Program-made: the position numbers and the translations under genes
NCBI GenBank assembly: GCA_964554535.1
Contig: CAZKPB010000004.1
Span: 1-64,000, forward strand
Source of the DNA: DMER64 sp964554535
GTDB lineage: Bacteria > Bacteroidota > Bacteroidia > Bacteroidales > UBA932
Reading direction: 5' to 3'
Length of the DNA: 64,000 nt
In this document: in pieces, positions 41,601 to 50,506 of the stretch
Layout: each line of letters begins with the position of its first letter
Numbering within the stretch: position 1 is the stretch's first letter
Notes under the pieces: model-generated
Database searches by the model: none
The model's input: only the letters and a program-made list of their open reading frames with translations
Told to the model about the DNA's origin: nothing

Positions 41601-42221
41601 CTATTCCTCCACAATTACAAATGAACCGTTAGCACCGGGAATAGAACCTTTCACAAGGATAAGGTTGTTCTCGGGAATAACTTTCACTACTTTTAGGTTA
41701 AGCATTTTCACCTTGTCTCCTCCCATACGGCCGGCCAGACGTTTCCCTTTGAAAACTCTTGAAGGCCATGAGGATGCACCCATAGAACCGGGGTGACGAA
41801 GGCGGTTGTGTTGGCCGTGGGTTTGTCCGCCCACGCCGGCGAATCCGTAACGTTTTACAACCCCTTGGAATCCCTTCCCTTTGGAGGTGCCGGTTACGTC
41901 GACCCAGTCAGTTGACGCAAATACGTCAGCCACTGTCAATGTGTCGCCTAATTGCAATTCTTTGGTGAAATCATTGGTGAATTCCACTACTTTGCACTTA
42001 GGGGTGGTGTTTGCCTTTTTAAAATGGCCTTGTAGGGCCATGCTGGTGTGTTTTTCTTTTTGTTCGCCATAGGCAAGTTGCACGGCGGCATAACCATCAC
42101 GATCTTCCGTACGAACCTGCGTAACAACACACGGACCAGCCTCAATTACGGTACAAGGAATGTTCTTTGTGCCGTCGAAAATCGAAGTCATTCCGATTTT
42201 CTTTCCAATTAATCCAGGCAT
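41601..42221 (-). CDS. rplC: 50S ribosomal protein L3, first gene of this operon
   Basis: 206 residues. PGLIGKKIGMTSIFDGTKNIP at the start and the core GFQGVVKRYGFAGVGGQTHGQHNRLRHPGS are diagnostic. Normally rpsJ lies immediately upstream; here the next gene upstream is carB, 130 bases away, and a promoter with a ribosomal-type start lies in the gap. rplC therefore opens the operon. Confidence 0.97.
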   Translation of the reverse strand: MPGLIGKKIGMTSIFDGTKNIPCTVIEAGPCVVTQVRTEDRDGYAAVQLAYGEQKEKHTSMALQGHFKKANTTPKCKVVEFTNDFTKELQLGDTLTVADVFASTDWVDVTGTSKGKGFQGVVKRYGFAGVGGQTHGQHNRLRHPGSMGASSWPSRVFKGKRLAGRMGGDKVKMLNLKVVKVIPENNLILVKGSIPGANGSFVIVEE

Positions 42222-42261
42222 TGGTAGTTAATTTGGTGTTTATCAATAAAATGAACTGTTT

Positions 42262-42289
42262 CCCGCAAAATTTGCGGGCTGCAAATATA
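42262..42289 (-). promoter_or_regulatory. Promoter and leader palindrome of rplC operon
   Basis: Minus strand TATATTTG (42282-42289) is followed by CAG and the perfect palindrome CCCGCAAA-A-TTTGCGGG (42262-42278), then about 40 bases to the rplC ATG. The TTTGCAGCCC start is shared with rpsO, rplM and tRNA-Pro. Confidence 0.7.
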
Positions 42290-42351
42290 CGCTTAAAATT
42301 CTGAAATGCAAATTATTCCCCGGTTATTCACCGGATATTGCCCCGTATTCT

Positions 42352-45300
42352 CTAGTATTCTTTCCAACTCTTTATCTGAATGTCATCTACGGAAAGCTGG
42401 CAGAAGGCCGAAATAAAAGCATCCGCCAGACGGGCGTTGGTAATCAGAGGAATGTTCAGGTCAATGGCGGCACGACGGATTTTGTACCCGTTGTCCAGTT
42501 CTCCGGAAGACAGGTCACGCGGAATGTTGACTACCATATCTATCTGGTGGTGGTGCAGCATATCCAGCGCCTGCGGCTGTTTGCCTTCTTCCGAAGGCCA
42601 GTAAACCAGGGTGTTGGGAATGTCGTTTTCATCCAGGAAACGGTGGGTGCCTCCCGTGGCATAGATTTCATAGCCCTTCTTGTGCAGCAACTGGGCCGCA
42701 TTGAGCATATCCACCTTCTGCCGGGGTGTACCGGTGGAGAGCAGAATGTTCTTTTGGGGAATCCGGTACCCCACGGAAAGCATACTCTTGAGGATGGCCT
42801 CGGTGGAGTCGTCGGCAATACAGCCCACCTCGCCGGTGGAAGCCATATCCACTCCCAGCACCGGGTCCGCTTTCTGCAACCGGTTAAACGAGAATTGAGA
42901 AGCTTTAATGCCCACGTAGTCCAGGTCAAATTCGTTTTTGTCGGGTTTGGATACGGGCAAGCCCAGCATGATGCGGGTGGCCATTTCTATAAAGTTAATC
43001 TTCAGCACCTTGCTCACAAACGGGAAACTCCGTGAAGCCCTCAGGTTGCACTCAATCACTTTGATGTCGTTCCCCTTGGCCAGGTATTGAATATTGAAGG
43101 GTCCCGATATATGCAATTCCTGCGCTATCTGACGGCTTACCCGTTTGATACGTCGCATGGTTTCCACATACAGTTTTTGGGGAGGGAACTGAATGGTGGC
43201 GTCACCGCTGTGGACTCCCGCGAATTCCACGTGTTCGCTTATGGCGTAGGCCATGATTTCCCCGTCGCGGGCCACGGCATCCATTTCCACTTCCTTGGCT
43301 CCTTCAATAAAGCAACTTACCACTACCGGATGTTCCTTGCTCACGTTGGCCGCCAACTTGAGAAAACGTTCCATTTCCTGATGATTGGAGCAGACATTCA
43401 TGGCCGCACCGCTCAGTACGTACGAGGGACGCACCAGCACCGGATAACCCACTTCTTCCACAAAAGCGTCAATATCGGCCAGAGAAGTCAACTCTCTCCA
43501 GCGCGGCTGGTCCACGCCTATGCGGTCCAACATGGCCGAGAATTTATGACGGTCCTCGGCATTGTCAATATATTTGGCCGCAGTGCCCAGTATGGGAACG
43601 TGCTGCTCGTCAAGCAGCAGGGCCAGGTTGTTGGGAATCTGTCCGCCGGTGGAAATGACCACTCCGTGGGGTTCTTCCAGTTCCAGAATATCCAGGACGC
43701 GTTCAAACGTAAGTTCGTCAAAGTACAGGCGGTCGCACATGTCGTAGTCGGTGGAAACGGTTTCCGGGTTGTAATTGATCATTACCGAGCGCCAGCCTTC
43801 CTTGCGTATGGTCTGCAGGGCCTGCACGCCGCACCAGTCAAATTCCACGGAGCTGCCTATGCGGTAGGCTCCGGAACCCAACACCACTATGGAACGGCCG
43901 TCCTTTTCAAAATCAATGTCGTGGACACAACCCCCGTATGTCAGGTACAGGTAATTGGTTTGTGCGGGATACTCGGCTGCGAGAGTGTCTATCTGTTTGA
44001 CTACCGGCACTATTCCCAGCGTTTTGCGGATTTGACGCACACGCAGCGGATGGGCCTGGCTCTTGGTCACCAGCTTGTCTTTCCACAAGGCGCGGGCAAT
44101 CTGAAAGTCCGAGAAGCCCTGGCATTTGGCCCGGCGCAACAATTCGACATCAGCAGGCGTCCATGCTTCCGGGGCAAAATCATTGGGAACGGACAACGCT
44201 TCCAAGGCGCGCGAGGTCTGCACAATGCCTTCCAGCTTTTGCAGGAACCAGCGGTCAATCTTGGTGAGCTCGTAAATCTGGTCTACCGTATAGCCCGCCT
44301 TGAACGCCTTGCTTATCACAAAAATACGCATATCGGTAGGCTCGTGCAGCGCCTTGTCTATGTCGTCAATCACCAGCTCCTTGTTTTCCACAAACCCGTG
44401 CATCCCCTGTCCTATCATACGCAAACCTTTTTGGATGGTTTCCTCAAAGGTGCGTCCAATAGCCATCACTTCTCCCACAGACTTCATACTGCTGCCTATC
44501 TCTTTGGCAATGCCGTGGAATTTGCCCAGGTCCCAGCGGGGAATCTTGCAGACCACATAATCCAGTGCCGGTTCAAAGAACGCACTGGTGGTGCGGGTTA
44601 CCGAGTTTTTCAACTCGTGCAGGCCGTAGCCCAGCGCCAGTTTGGCGGCCACAAAGGCCAGCGGATATCCGGTTGCCTTGGAAGCCAGGGCCGAGGAACG
44701 CGACAGACGGGCATTCACCTCAATCACGTAATAGTCTTCACTGGCAATATCAAAAGCATACTGGATGTTGCACTCGCCCACAATGCCCAGGTGACGGATT
44801 ATCTTAATGGCCAGTTCGCGCAGTTTGAAACATTCGTGATTGGTCAGTGTCTGGCACGGAGCCACCACAATACTTTCTCCGGTATGGATCCCCAGAGGGT
44901 CAAAGTTTTCCATGTTGCAGACCGTAATACAATTGTTGTATTTGTCACGGACCACTTCATATTCAATTTCCTTCCAGCCTTTGAGACTTTTTTCCACCAG
45001 TACCTGGGGGGCAAATGCAAAGGATTTCTCGGCCAGTGTGTTCAGTTCTTCTTCATTTTCACAGAATCCGGAACCCAGACCGCCCAGGGCATAGGCCGCG
45101 CGCAGAATTACCGGATACCCCAGATCCATAGCCGCCTTGCGGGCGTTTTCAATGGAATTGACCGCCATGGAGCGGATGGTCTTTACCTGAATCTCGTCCA
45201 GTTTTTTGACAAACAGTTCGCGGTCTTCGGTAGCCATGATGGTTTCCACCTGCGTACCCAAAACCTTGACCCCGTATTTTTGCAGCACGCCGTTTTCAAA

Positions 45301-45621
45301 CAACGCCACCCCGCAATTGAGGGCCGTCTGTCCGCCAAAAGCCAGCAGAATGCCGTCGGGACGTTCCTTGGCAATCACCTTTTCCACAAAGAAAGGCGTT
45401 ACGGGCAAGAAATACACATTGTCCGCCACCCCTTCCGATGTCTGCACGGTGGCAATGTTGGGATTGATAAGCACCGTGGAAATTCCTTCTTCTTTAATGG
45501 CCTTCAGGGCCTGTGACCCGGAATAGTCAAATTCACCGGCCTCGCCTATTTTCAGGGCGCCTGAGCCCAGTACCAGTACTTTCTTGAGGTCTTTCACCTG
45601 CGTTGTATAGTTGTTGTCCAT
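42352..45621 (-). CDS. carB: Carbamoyl phosphate synthase large subunit
   Basis: 1089 residues, full length, with two homologous ATP-grasp halves and a C-terminal regulatory domain. VLGSGALKIGEAGEFDYSG opens the first half and VLGSGAYRIGSSVEFDWCG the second (about 565). The ATP-grasp cores include VILRAAYALGGLGSGF and VLVRPSYVLSGAAMNV. The last 150 residues form the MGS-like allosteric domain (ATGGTHRFLDENDI). It makes carbamoyl phosphate for pyrimidine and arginine synthesis. The start is 2 bases past the carA stop. Confidence 0.98.
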   Translation of the reverse strand: MDNNYTTQVKDLKKVLVLGSGALKIGEAGEFDYSGSQALKAIKEEGISTVLINPNIATVQTSEGVADNVYFLPVTPFFVEKVIAKERPDGILLAFGGQTALNCGVALFENGVLQKYGVKVLGTQVETIMATEDRELFVKKLDEIQVKTIRSMAVNSIENARKAAMDLGYPVILRAAYALGGLGSGFCENEEELNTLAEKSFAFAPQVLVEKSLKGWKEIEYEVVRDKYNNCITVCNMENFDPLGIHTGESIVVAPCQTLTNHECFKLRELAIKIIRHLGIVGECNIQYAFDIASEDYYVIEVNARLSRSSALASKATGYPLAFVAAKLALGYGLHELKNSVTRTTSAFFEPALDYVVCKIPRWDLGKFHGIAKEIGSSMKSVGEVMAIGRTFEETIQKGLRMIGQGMHGFVENKELVIDDIDKALHEPTDMRIFVISKAFKAGYTVDQIYELTKIDRWFLQKLEGIVQTSRALEALSVPNDFAPEAWTPADVELLRRAKCQGFSDFQIARALWKDKLVTKSQAHPLRVRQIRKTLGIVPVVKQIDTLAAEYPAQTNYLYLTYGGCVHDIDFEKDGRSIVVLGSGAYRIGSSVEFDWCGVQALQTIRKEGWRSVMINYNPETVSTDYDMCDRLYFDELTFERVLDILELEEPHGVVISTGGQIPNNLALLLDEQHVPILGTAAKYIDNAEDRHKFSAMLDRIGVDQPRWRELTSLADIDAFVEEVGYPVLVRPSYVLSGAAMNVCSNHQEMERFLKLAANVSKEHPVVVSCFIEGAKEVEMDAVARDGEIMAYAISEHVEFAGVHSGDATIQFPPQKLYVETMRRIKRVSRQIAQELHISGPFNIQYLAKGNDIKVIECNLRASRSFPFVSKVLKINFIEMATRIMLGLPVSKPDKNEFDLDYVGIKASQFSFNRLQKADPVLGVDMASTGEVGCIADDSTEAILKSMLSVGYRIPQKNILLSTGTPRQKVDMLNAAQLLHKKGYEIYATGGTHRFLDENDIPNTLVYWPSEEGKQPQALDMLHHHQIDMVVNIPRDLSSGELDNGYKIRRAAIDLNIPLITNARLADAFISAFCQLSVDDIQIKSWKEY

Positions 45622-45623
45622 AA

Positions 45624-46709
45624 TTACAGAGAAGCTATAAATTGATCAAAAACGGGAACCATATCGGTGGGGCCTCCGCAGGCCTCGGGGTGGAACTGGG
45701 AAGAGAAGAACGGTTTGCTCCGATGGCGAATACCTTCATTGGTGCCGTCGTTCAGATTGGTATACAACTGAATCCAGTCGTCACTCAAATCTTTGGGATC
45801 CAAGGCGTAACCGTGATTTTGCGTGGTGATGAAGCAGGTGTTGCTCCCTTCCAGTCTTATGGGCTGGTTGTGGCCGCGGTGTCCGTATTTGAGCTTGAAC
45901 ACACGGGCTCCGGCCGCTTTTCCCAAAAGCTGGTTGCCCATGCAGATGCCACAGATGGGCTTGTTGCCCTTGAGAGCCTGTTGAATATGCGCTATGGTGG
46001 GTACGCACAAGTTGGGGTCACCCGGCCCGTTGCTGATAAATAGTCCGTCGTAATTCATCCCGCTGAAATCGTAATCCCAGGGAACCCGCACCACCGTCAC
46101 GTCACGTTCCAGCAGGCAACGCAGGATATTGTGCTTCACACCGCAGTCAATGAGCACCACCTTTTTATGTGTTCCGGCCGAAGAAGGCTGGTAGGTAATC
46201 ACTTCCTTGCACGACACACGCGCCACCTGGTTGATACAGCCGGCATCCACAAAATCCACCACCGTATCGGGGTCGCTTGCCATCACAAACTTGCCCTTCA
46301 TGGAACCTTTTTCGCGCAGGAGCTTGGTCAGCGCGCGGGTGTCCACACCCGTAACGGCCGGTATGCGTTCACTCAGCAACCAGTCCTGCAAACTTTCTTT
46401 GGCGTTCCAGTGGCTGTACTGCGGGCTGTAGTCGTGGACCACCAGCGCCTGCACGTGAATGCGTTCGCTCTCCATATATAAAGAAATGCCGGAAGGAAGA
46501 AGTCTTCTCTCCGGCACTCCGTAGTTGCCAACCAGAGGATATGTCATTACCAGAATTTGTCCGGCGTAGGATGGATCCGTCAAACTTTCCGGATAGCCTG
46601 TCATTGCCGTGTTAAAAACCACTTCGCCGGATACCGACGCGGGATAGCCAAACGATTCCCCCTCAAAAACCGACCCGTCTTCAAGAATAATACGTGCTTT
46701 TGTGCTCAT
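45624..46709 (-). CDS. carA: Carbamoyl phosphate synthase small subunit
   Basis: 361 residues from ATG 46709 (MSTKARIILEDG); a longer frame would run into the promoter. GEVVFNTAMTGYPESLTDPSY is the N-terminal signature. The class I glutamine amidotransferase part has ISNGPGDPNLC, the nucleophile Cys in GICMGNQLLG, and FHPEACGGP with the catalytic His and Glu. It supplies ammonia to CarB. The leader is about 35 bases and carries no evident pyrimidine-responsive structure. Confidence 0.97.
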   Translation of the reverse strand: MSTKARIILEDGSVFEGESFGYPASVSGEVVFNTAMTGYPESLTDPSYAGQILVMTYPLVGNYGVPERRLLPSGISLYMESERIHVQALVVHDYSPQYSHWNAKESLQDWLLSERIPAVTGVDTRALTKLLREKGSMKGKFVMASDPDTVVDFVDAGCINQVARVSCKEVITYQPSSAGTHKKVVLIDCGVKHNILRCLLERDVTVVRVPWDYDFSGMNYDGLFISNGPGDPNLCVPTIAHIQQALKGNKPICGICMGNQLLGKAAGARVFKLKYGHRGHNQPIRLEGSNTCFITTQNHGYALDPKDLSDDWIQLYTNLNDGTNEGIRHRSKPFFSSQFHPEACGGPTDMVPVFDQFIASL

Positions 46710-46749
46710 ATACAAAACTTTGCTTGACTCTGCGACGTGCAAAATCAAG

Positions 46750-46757
46750 CAAAGGTA
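46750..46757 (-). promoter_or_regulatory. -7 box of carAB
   Basis: Minus strand TACCTTTG, 40 bases before the carA ATG. Confidence 0.65.
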
Positions 46758-46782
46758 CACTAATTTTCAAAAAATTTAAAAT

Positions 46783-48930
46783 CTATTTTGAATTCAGCCT
46801 GATATCGGCCGAGGAAGACCCCACACGCCATTCCACCGGATCTTCGGTAACCGCCCAGCCATGAGCCCCGGCATCCCAGTACCGTAGCGCATCGGGCGCC
46901 AGACGCAGCTTCACGCGTGTGGAGGCACCGGGCTCCAGCGTCACCCTACGAAAGGCCTTCAGTTCCTTGTCGGGCCATTCCACGCCCGACACGTTCCCCT
47001 TGCGGTGCGCATAGAGCTGCACCACCTCCGTGGCAGCCACCGAGCCGGTGTTCTTAAGCATAAAGGACACCTCGGACCCCTTGACTTCCAACGCCGAATA
47101 TTCAAATGCAGCATAGGTCAGCCCGTGGCCGAACGCATACAGGGGACGAATGTGCTGGGCATCAAACCAGCGGTAACCCACATATATGTCTTCTTTGTAC
47201 TCGGCCTTTTCCTTGGCAGGATAAGTTTTTAACGCATAGGCAGGCGAATCCTCAAGTACCGCGGGGAAGGTAAACGGCAACCGCCCGCTGGGAGACACCT
47301 TGCCCAGCAAGAGGTCCGCCAAAGCGTGCCCGCTCTCTGACCCGTTGAACCAGGAAATCATCACGGCTTGGGACAGCGCATCCACATTGCGCAGGTCTAC
47401 CGGCGCACCTGCCACCACCACGGTGATGATACGGGAATTGACTTTAACCAATTCTTTGAGCAGTTCATCCTGCATGGAAGGCAGGTGAATATTGGTACGG
47501 TCGGCACCTTCGGTCTCTATTTCCCGGTTGTCGCCCGCAAAAAAGAGGACCACATCCGCATTGCGGGCCGCTTCCACCGCCTCGTGCAACCGCTCCGGAT
47601 CCAGCCGGTGTCCCAACAAGCCCTCTCCCAATGTGCTTCCGGTCCCGGTGAGCACCACGCCTCCCAACACCCCGCCCTTGACACGGTCCATAAAACCGTA
47701 GGACTTGTAACCGGGCGCATAGGTCAACTCGGCCTTATCCCCTATCCTGTCCACCAGGCCCTGCCACGGGGTCACTTCCACCCGCGCCTTCACGCCGGCA
47801 CCAATGCCTCCCAAGGCATTTGTCTGCCGCGCCGTTTCTCCAATCACGGCTATTTTTAGTTTGTGTCCGTCGGCGGTATTTACCTGCAACGGCAGCGCAT
47901 TTTCCGTATTCTTGAGCAGCACCACCGACTGGAGGGCTATGTCATACACCATCTGCAGGTGCTCAGGCGTACTGATTTGCTGCGTGTTGGCCTCATTTGC
48001 CGGCACGGCGGGAATCTTGTGGCGCACGTACAGCAGACGGCGCACTTTGTCATTGATCACTTCTTCCGGCACATCTCCCCGGCGGACGGCGGCTGCCAGA
48101 GAGTCTCCAAAGAAGGTGCCTCCGGGCATTTCCACGTCCAGACCGGCAAGCGCGGCATCCACCGTGCTGTGCGTACCGCCCCAGTCAGAGACCACAATGC
48201 CCTTGAAGCCCCAGTCGTCACGCAGAATCTGCGTCAACAGGACTTGGTTTTCCGAGCACCAGCGGCCGTTTACCTTGTTGTAGGCCGACATGATGCCCAA
48301 AGCTCCGGCCTCGGTCACGGCCGCCTCAAAGGGAGACAGATATATCTCGCGCAGGGCCCGCTCGCTGAGCACGGCGTCCACTCGACCCCGGTTGTTTTCC
48401 TGGTTGTTGACGGCGTAATGCTTTACGCAGGCGGCCGCCCCGTTTTCCTGGGCTCCCTTGACGTAACCCACGGTGATGCGGGCACTCAGATAAGGGTCTT
48501 CACTCAAATATTCATAAGTACGGCCCCCGGTGGGAATGCGCTGAATGTTCACCGCCGGTCCCAGAATCATATCCTTACCCCGGGCACGCGCTTCCTGCGC
48601 CATACCCTTGCCGTACAGATAGGCGGCCTCCTCGCTCCAGGTAGCCGCCAGCGCGCTGCCCGTAGGAAAAAAGGTGGCCGAGTCGGTAGTCAGACCCAGT
48701 GGGGCCCAGGAATGGTCCTGCAACTCTTCGCGGATGCCAAAGGGACCGTCGGCATATTTTAGGGGCGCAATGCCCAGCCGTTCCACCCCGCCCGAAGAGA
48801 ACATGGTCGCCCCGTGCAACATACCGACTTTTTCTTCCAGCGTCATTTGGGCAATGATTTTGTCCGGGTGGAAAGAATTACACGATACCGCAAGCATAAC
48901 AAAGGGCGCCACAAGAAGTATTTTTTTCAT
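46783..48930 (-). CDS. Glycoside hydrolase family 3, beta-glucosidase type lipoprotein
   Basis: 715 residues with lipobox LAVSC (Cys 17). ADGPFGIRE, KHYAVNNQENNR (substrate-binding KH) and GIVVSDWGGTHS (nucleophile Asp 249) define the GH3 N-terminal barrel. The C-terminal alpha/beta sandwich and a fibronectin-III-like end (TGSVAATEVVQLYAHRK) complete the usual three-domain layout. It removes terminal beta-linked sugars, most often glucose; exact specificity is not readable. It starts 3 bases after the solute-binding lipoprotein gene, so both are expressed together. Confidence 0.93.
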   Translation of the reverse strand: MKKILLVAPFVMLAVSCNSFHPDKIIAQMTLEEKVGMLHGATMFSSGGVERLGIAPLKYADGPFGIREELQDHSWAPLGLTTDSATFFPTGSALAATWSEEAAYLYGKGMAQEARARGKDMILGPAVNIQRIPTGGRTYEYLSEDPYLSARITVGYVKGAQENGAAACVKHYAVNNQENNRGRVDAVLSERALREIYLSPFEAAVTEAGALGIMSAYNKVNGRWCSENQVLLTQILRDDWGFKGIVVSDWGGTHSTVDAALAGLDVEMPGGTFFGDSLAAAVRRGDVPEEVINDKVRRLLYVRHKIPAVPANEANTQQISTPEHLQMVYDIALQSVVLLKNTENALPLQVNTADGHKLKIAVIGETARQTNALGGIGAGVKARVEVTPWQGLVDRIGDKAELTYAPGYKSYGFMDRVKGGVLGGVVLTGTGSTLGEGLLGHRLDPERLHEAVEAARNADVVLFFAGDNREIETEGADRTNIHLPSMQDELLKELVKVNSRIITVVVAGAPVDLRNVDALSQAVMISWFNGSESGHALADLLLGKVSPSGRLPFTFPAVLEDSPAYALKTYPAKEKAEYKEDIYVGYRWFDAQHIRPLYAFGHGLTYAAFEYSALEVKGSEVSFMLKNTGSVAATEVVQLYAHRKGNVSGVEWPDKELKAFRRVTLEPGASTRVKLRLAPDALRYWDAGAHGWAVTEDPVEWRVGSSSADIRLNSK

Positions 48931-48933
48931 AAA

Positions 48934-49689
48934 CTATTGATTAAAAGTTGATTCGCTTCCAAAATAAGATTCCATAATTTGGTCATACCGCCCGTTGGCT
49001 CGCAGCTGCCTGAGGCCCTCGTCAAACTGCTTCAACAGCGTGCCCAATGTGTCTTTTTTGACCAAAAAGCCAAGACCGGCGCTGTGGCCCATACCGCCCA
49101 CTATGCGCATGGGCAGGCCAATGGCTATCTGGTATTTCATTTCCGGAGAGTCGTCAAAACAAGCGGCGGTTTCACCGGTGGTTACCGCGCTGTATACCCG
49201 CTGCATGTTGGGGCAGTGCAGCAGCGTAAAGCCGTATTGGTCCCTGATGGACTCGGCATAATCCTGCCAAGTGGTTCCGGAGAGTACGGCCACGGCTTTC
49301 CCACGCAAGTCTTCATAGGTGTAAATGGCGGTATCGGTTTTGGCAACGGCAAGCACAATGTCGGCAGTGCAGTAGGGTGCCGAGAAATCATACCGCGCGG
49401 CACGCTCGTCCGTGATGGTGATGGCGTCCATAATGCCGTCTATCTCGCCTTTATCCAGTTGGGTGAAGATTTCGGGAAAGGTACATTCCACAAATTCAAA
49501 GCGGATTTTCTGCTGTTCCGCCACCGCGCTGAATAGCTCCACGTCAATGCCGACCGGTTGTCCGTCCTTGTAAAAAGAAAAAGGAGCGGAATACATATCG
49601 GTACCAATAACATATGTGGGCGTTTCTTTGGGAGTATGACAACCTTGCAGACAGCACAGGAGTATAGATAGTAGCATGACGCGTTTCAT
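48934..49689 (-). CDS. Family 3 extracellular solute-binding lipoprotein
   Basis: 251 residues with lipobox LQGC (Cys 17). TYVIGTDMYSAPFSFYKDGQ and VGIDVELFSAVAEQ, then GEIDGIMDAITITDERAARYDFS, are signatures of amino-acid-binding periplasmic proteins (SBP_bac_3). No ABC permease or ATPase gene is nearby, so it may serve a distant transporter or act as a sensor. The ATG lies 4 bases after a perfect TATCTTTG box, predicting a leaderless mRNA. It is joined to the GH3 gene in one operon, an uncommon partner. Confidence 0.88.
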   Translation of the reverse strand: MKRVMLLSILLCCLQGCHTPKETPTYVIGTDMYSAPFSFYKDGQPVGIDVELFSAVAEQQKIRFEFVECTFPEIFTQLDKGEIDGIMDAITITDERAARYDFSAPYCTADIVLAVAKTDTAIYTYEDLRGKAVAVLSGTTWQDYAESIRDQYGFTLLHCPNMQRVYSAVTTGETAACFDDSPEMKYQIAIGLPMRIVGGMGHSAGLGFLVKKDTLGTLLKQFDEGLRQLRANGRYDQIMESYFGSESTFNQ

Positions 49690-49693
49690 ACTA

Positions 49694-49701
49694 CAAAGAT
49701 A
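49694..49701 (-). promoter_or_regulatory. -7 box of solute-binding protein-GH3 operon
   Basis: Minus strand TATCTTTG, then 4 bases (TAGT), then ATG. Confidence 0.65.
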
Positions 49702-49811
49702 TGATTTTCATATACAAATTAATCGTTATCCTCTGTACCGCCACAAAATTCAAAGAGGTTTACAACTATATCTCCCTCATTGTGCCGAGTGCCTTTCCGA
49801 GACCGGGCACC

Positions 49812-49842
49812 TTGGCATTGTAGGTTATTTATACTATATTTG
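49812..49842 (+). promoter_or_regulatory. Promoter of the 49865-51865 pair
   Basis: TTG (49812-49814), 20 bases, TATATTTG (49835-49842). The start codon is 22 bases further on. Confidence 0.6.
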
Positions 49843-49864
49843 CTCACATATACTTTCATAAACT

Positions 49865-50497
49865 ATGAAACGACTCATCACGCTATTCATTGCGTTGTGC
49901 ATAGGCATTGCCGCCCAGGCGCAACGCCCCTATTTCTGCATTACTCCGGGAACCACTCTGGAATACCAATCTTATGACAACAACGGGGAACTTTCCGGCA
50001 TCACCCGCACCACCATCAAATCGGTGGAAGGCGCCAACGGGTCCTATGAAGTGTCCTACTCGGCCCAGGTATGCGATGCCGAGGGCAACGACCTCATGGC
50101 CCCGATAGAAATGACCGCCTCCATCAAGGATGGCAATATGTCAGCCGCGCTGGGCAACATTGGCGTGGAAGTTACCGGGGACGTGCCGCTGATCCCCTCA
50201 CGTCTGGCCGTGGGCCAGCAACTGGGTACCGGCACCCTGAAGATAAACACTATGGGCATGACCGTCACCAGCACTATTGAAACGCACAAAGTGGTGGACC
50301 GCGAAGAACTGGAAACACCCGCCGGCACCTACAAATGCTACATAGTACTCCAGCGTACCAGCAGCAAGGTTATGGGTATCACGGCACAAGGCGCTACCCA
50401 GACTTGGTACGCCCGCGGCATTGGAGCCGTCAAGACAGAAACGTACGATGCCAAGGACAACCTGGTATCCTACCAAATATTAACCGGTATAAAATAA
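49865..50497 (+). CDS. Secreted beta-rich protein, DUF3108/TapB-like
   Basis: 210 residues with a clear signal peptide ending AAQAQ. The rest is predominantly beta strand, with VGQQLGTGTLKINTMGMTV and a late ETPAGTYKCYIVLQRTSSK segment like that of DUF3108-type periplasmic proteins. The function is not known. It is 9 bases upstream of an OmpA-family gene and shares its promoter, so the two may act together at the envelope. The family call is tentative. Confidence 0.6.
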   Translation: MKRLITLFIALCIGIAAQAQRPYFCITPGTTLEYQSYDNNGELSGITRTTIKSVEGANGSYEVSYSAQVCDAEGNDLMAPIEMTASIKDGNMSAALGNIGVEVTGDVPLIPSRLAVGQQLGTGTLKINTMGMTVTSTIETHKVVDREELETPAGTYKCYIVLQRTSSKVMGITAQGATQTWYARGIGAVKTETYDAKDNLVSYQILTGIK

Positions 50498-50506
50498 TTT
50501 TACACT

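Noticed and set aside
42290..42351. Terminator or rpsJ remnant between carB and rplC
   Set aside because: Only a weak CCGG repeat without a T run is seen, and no frame resembles S10.
43087..45516. Long open frame on the plus strand opposite carB (809 codons)
   Set aside because: It lies wholly antisense to carB, has no recognisable domain, and its composition follows from the codon bias of carB.
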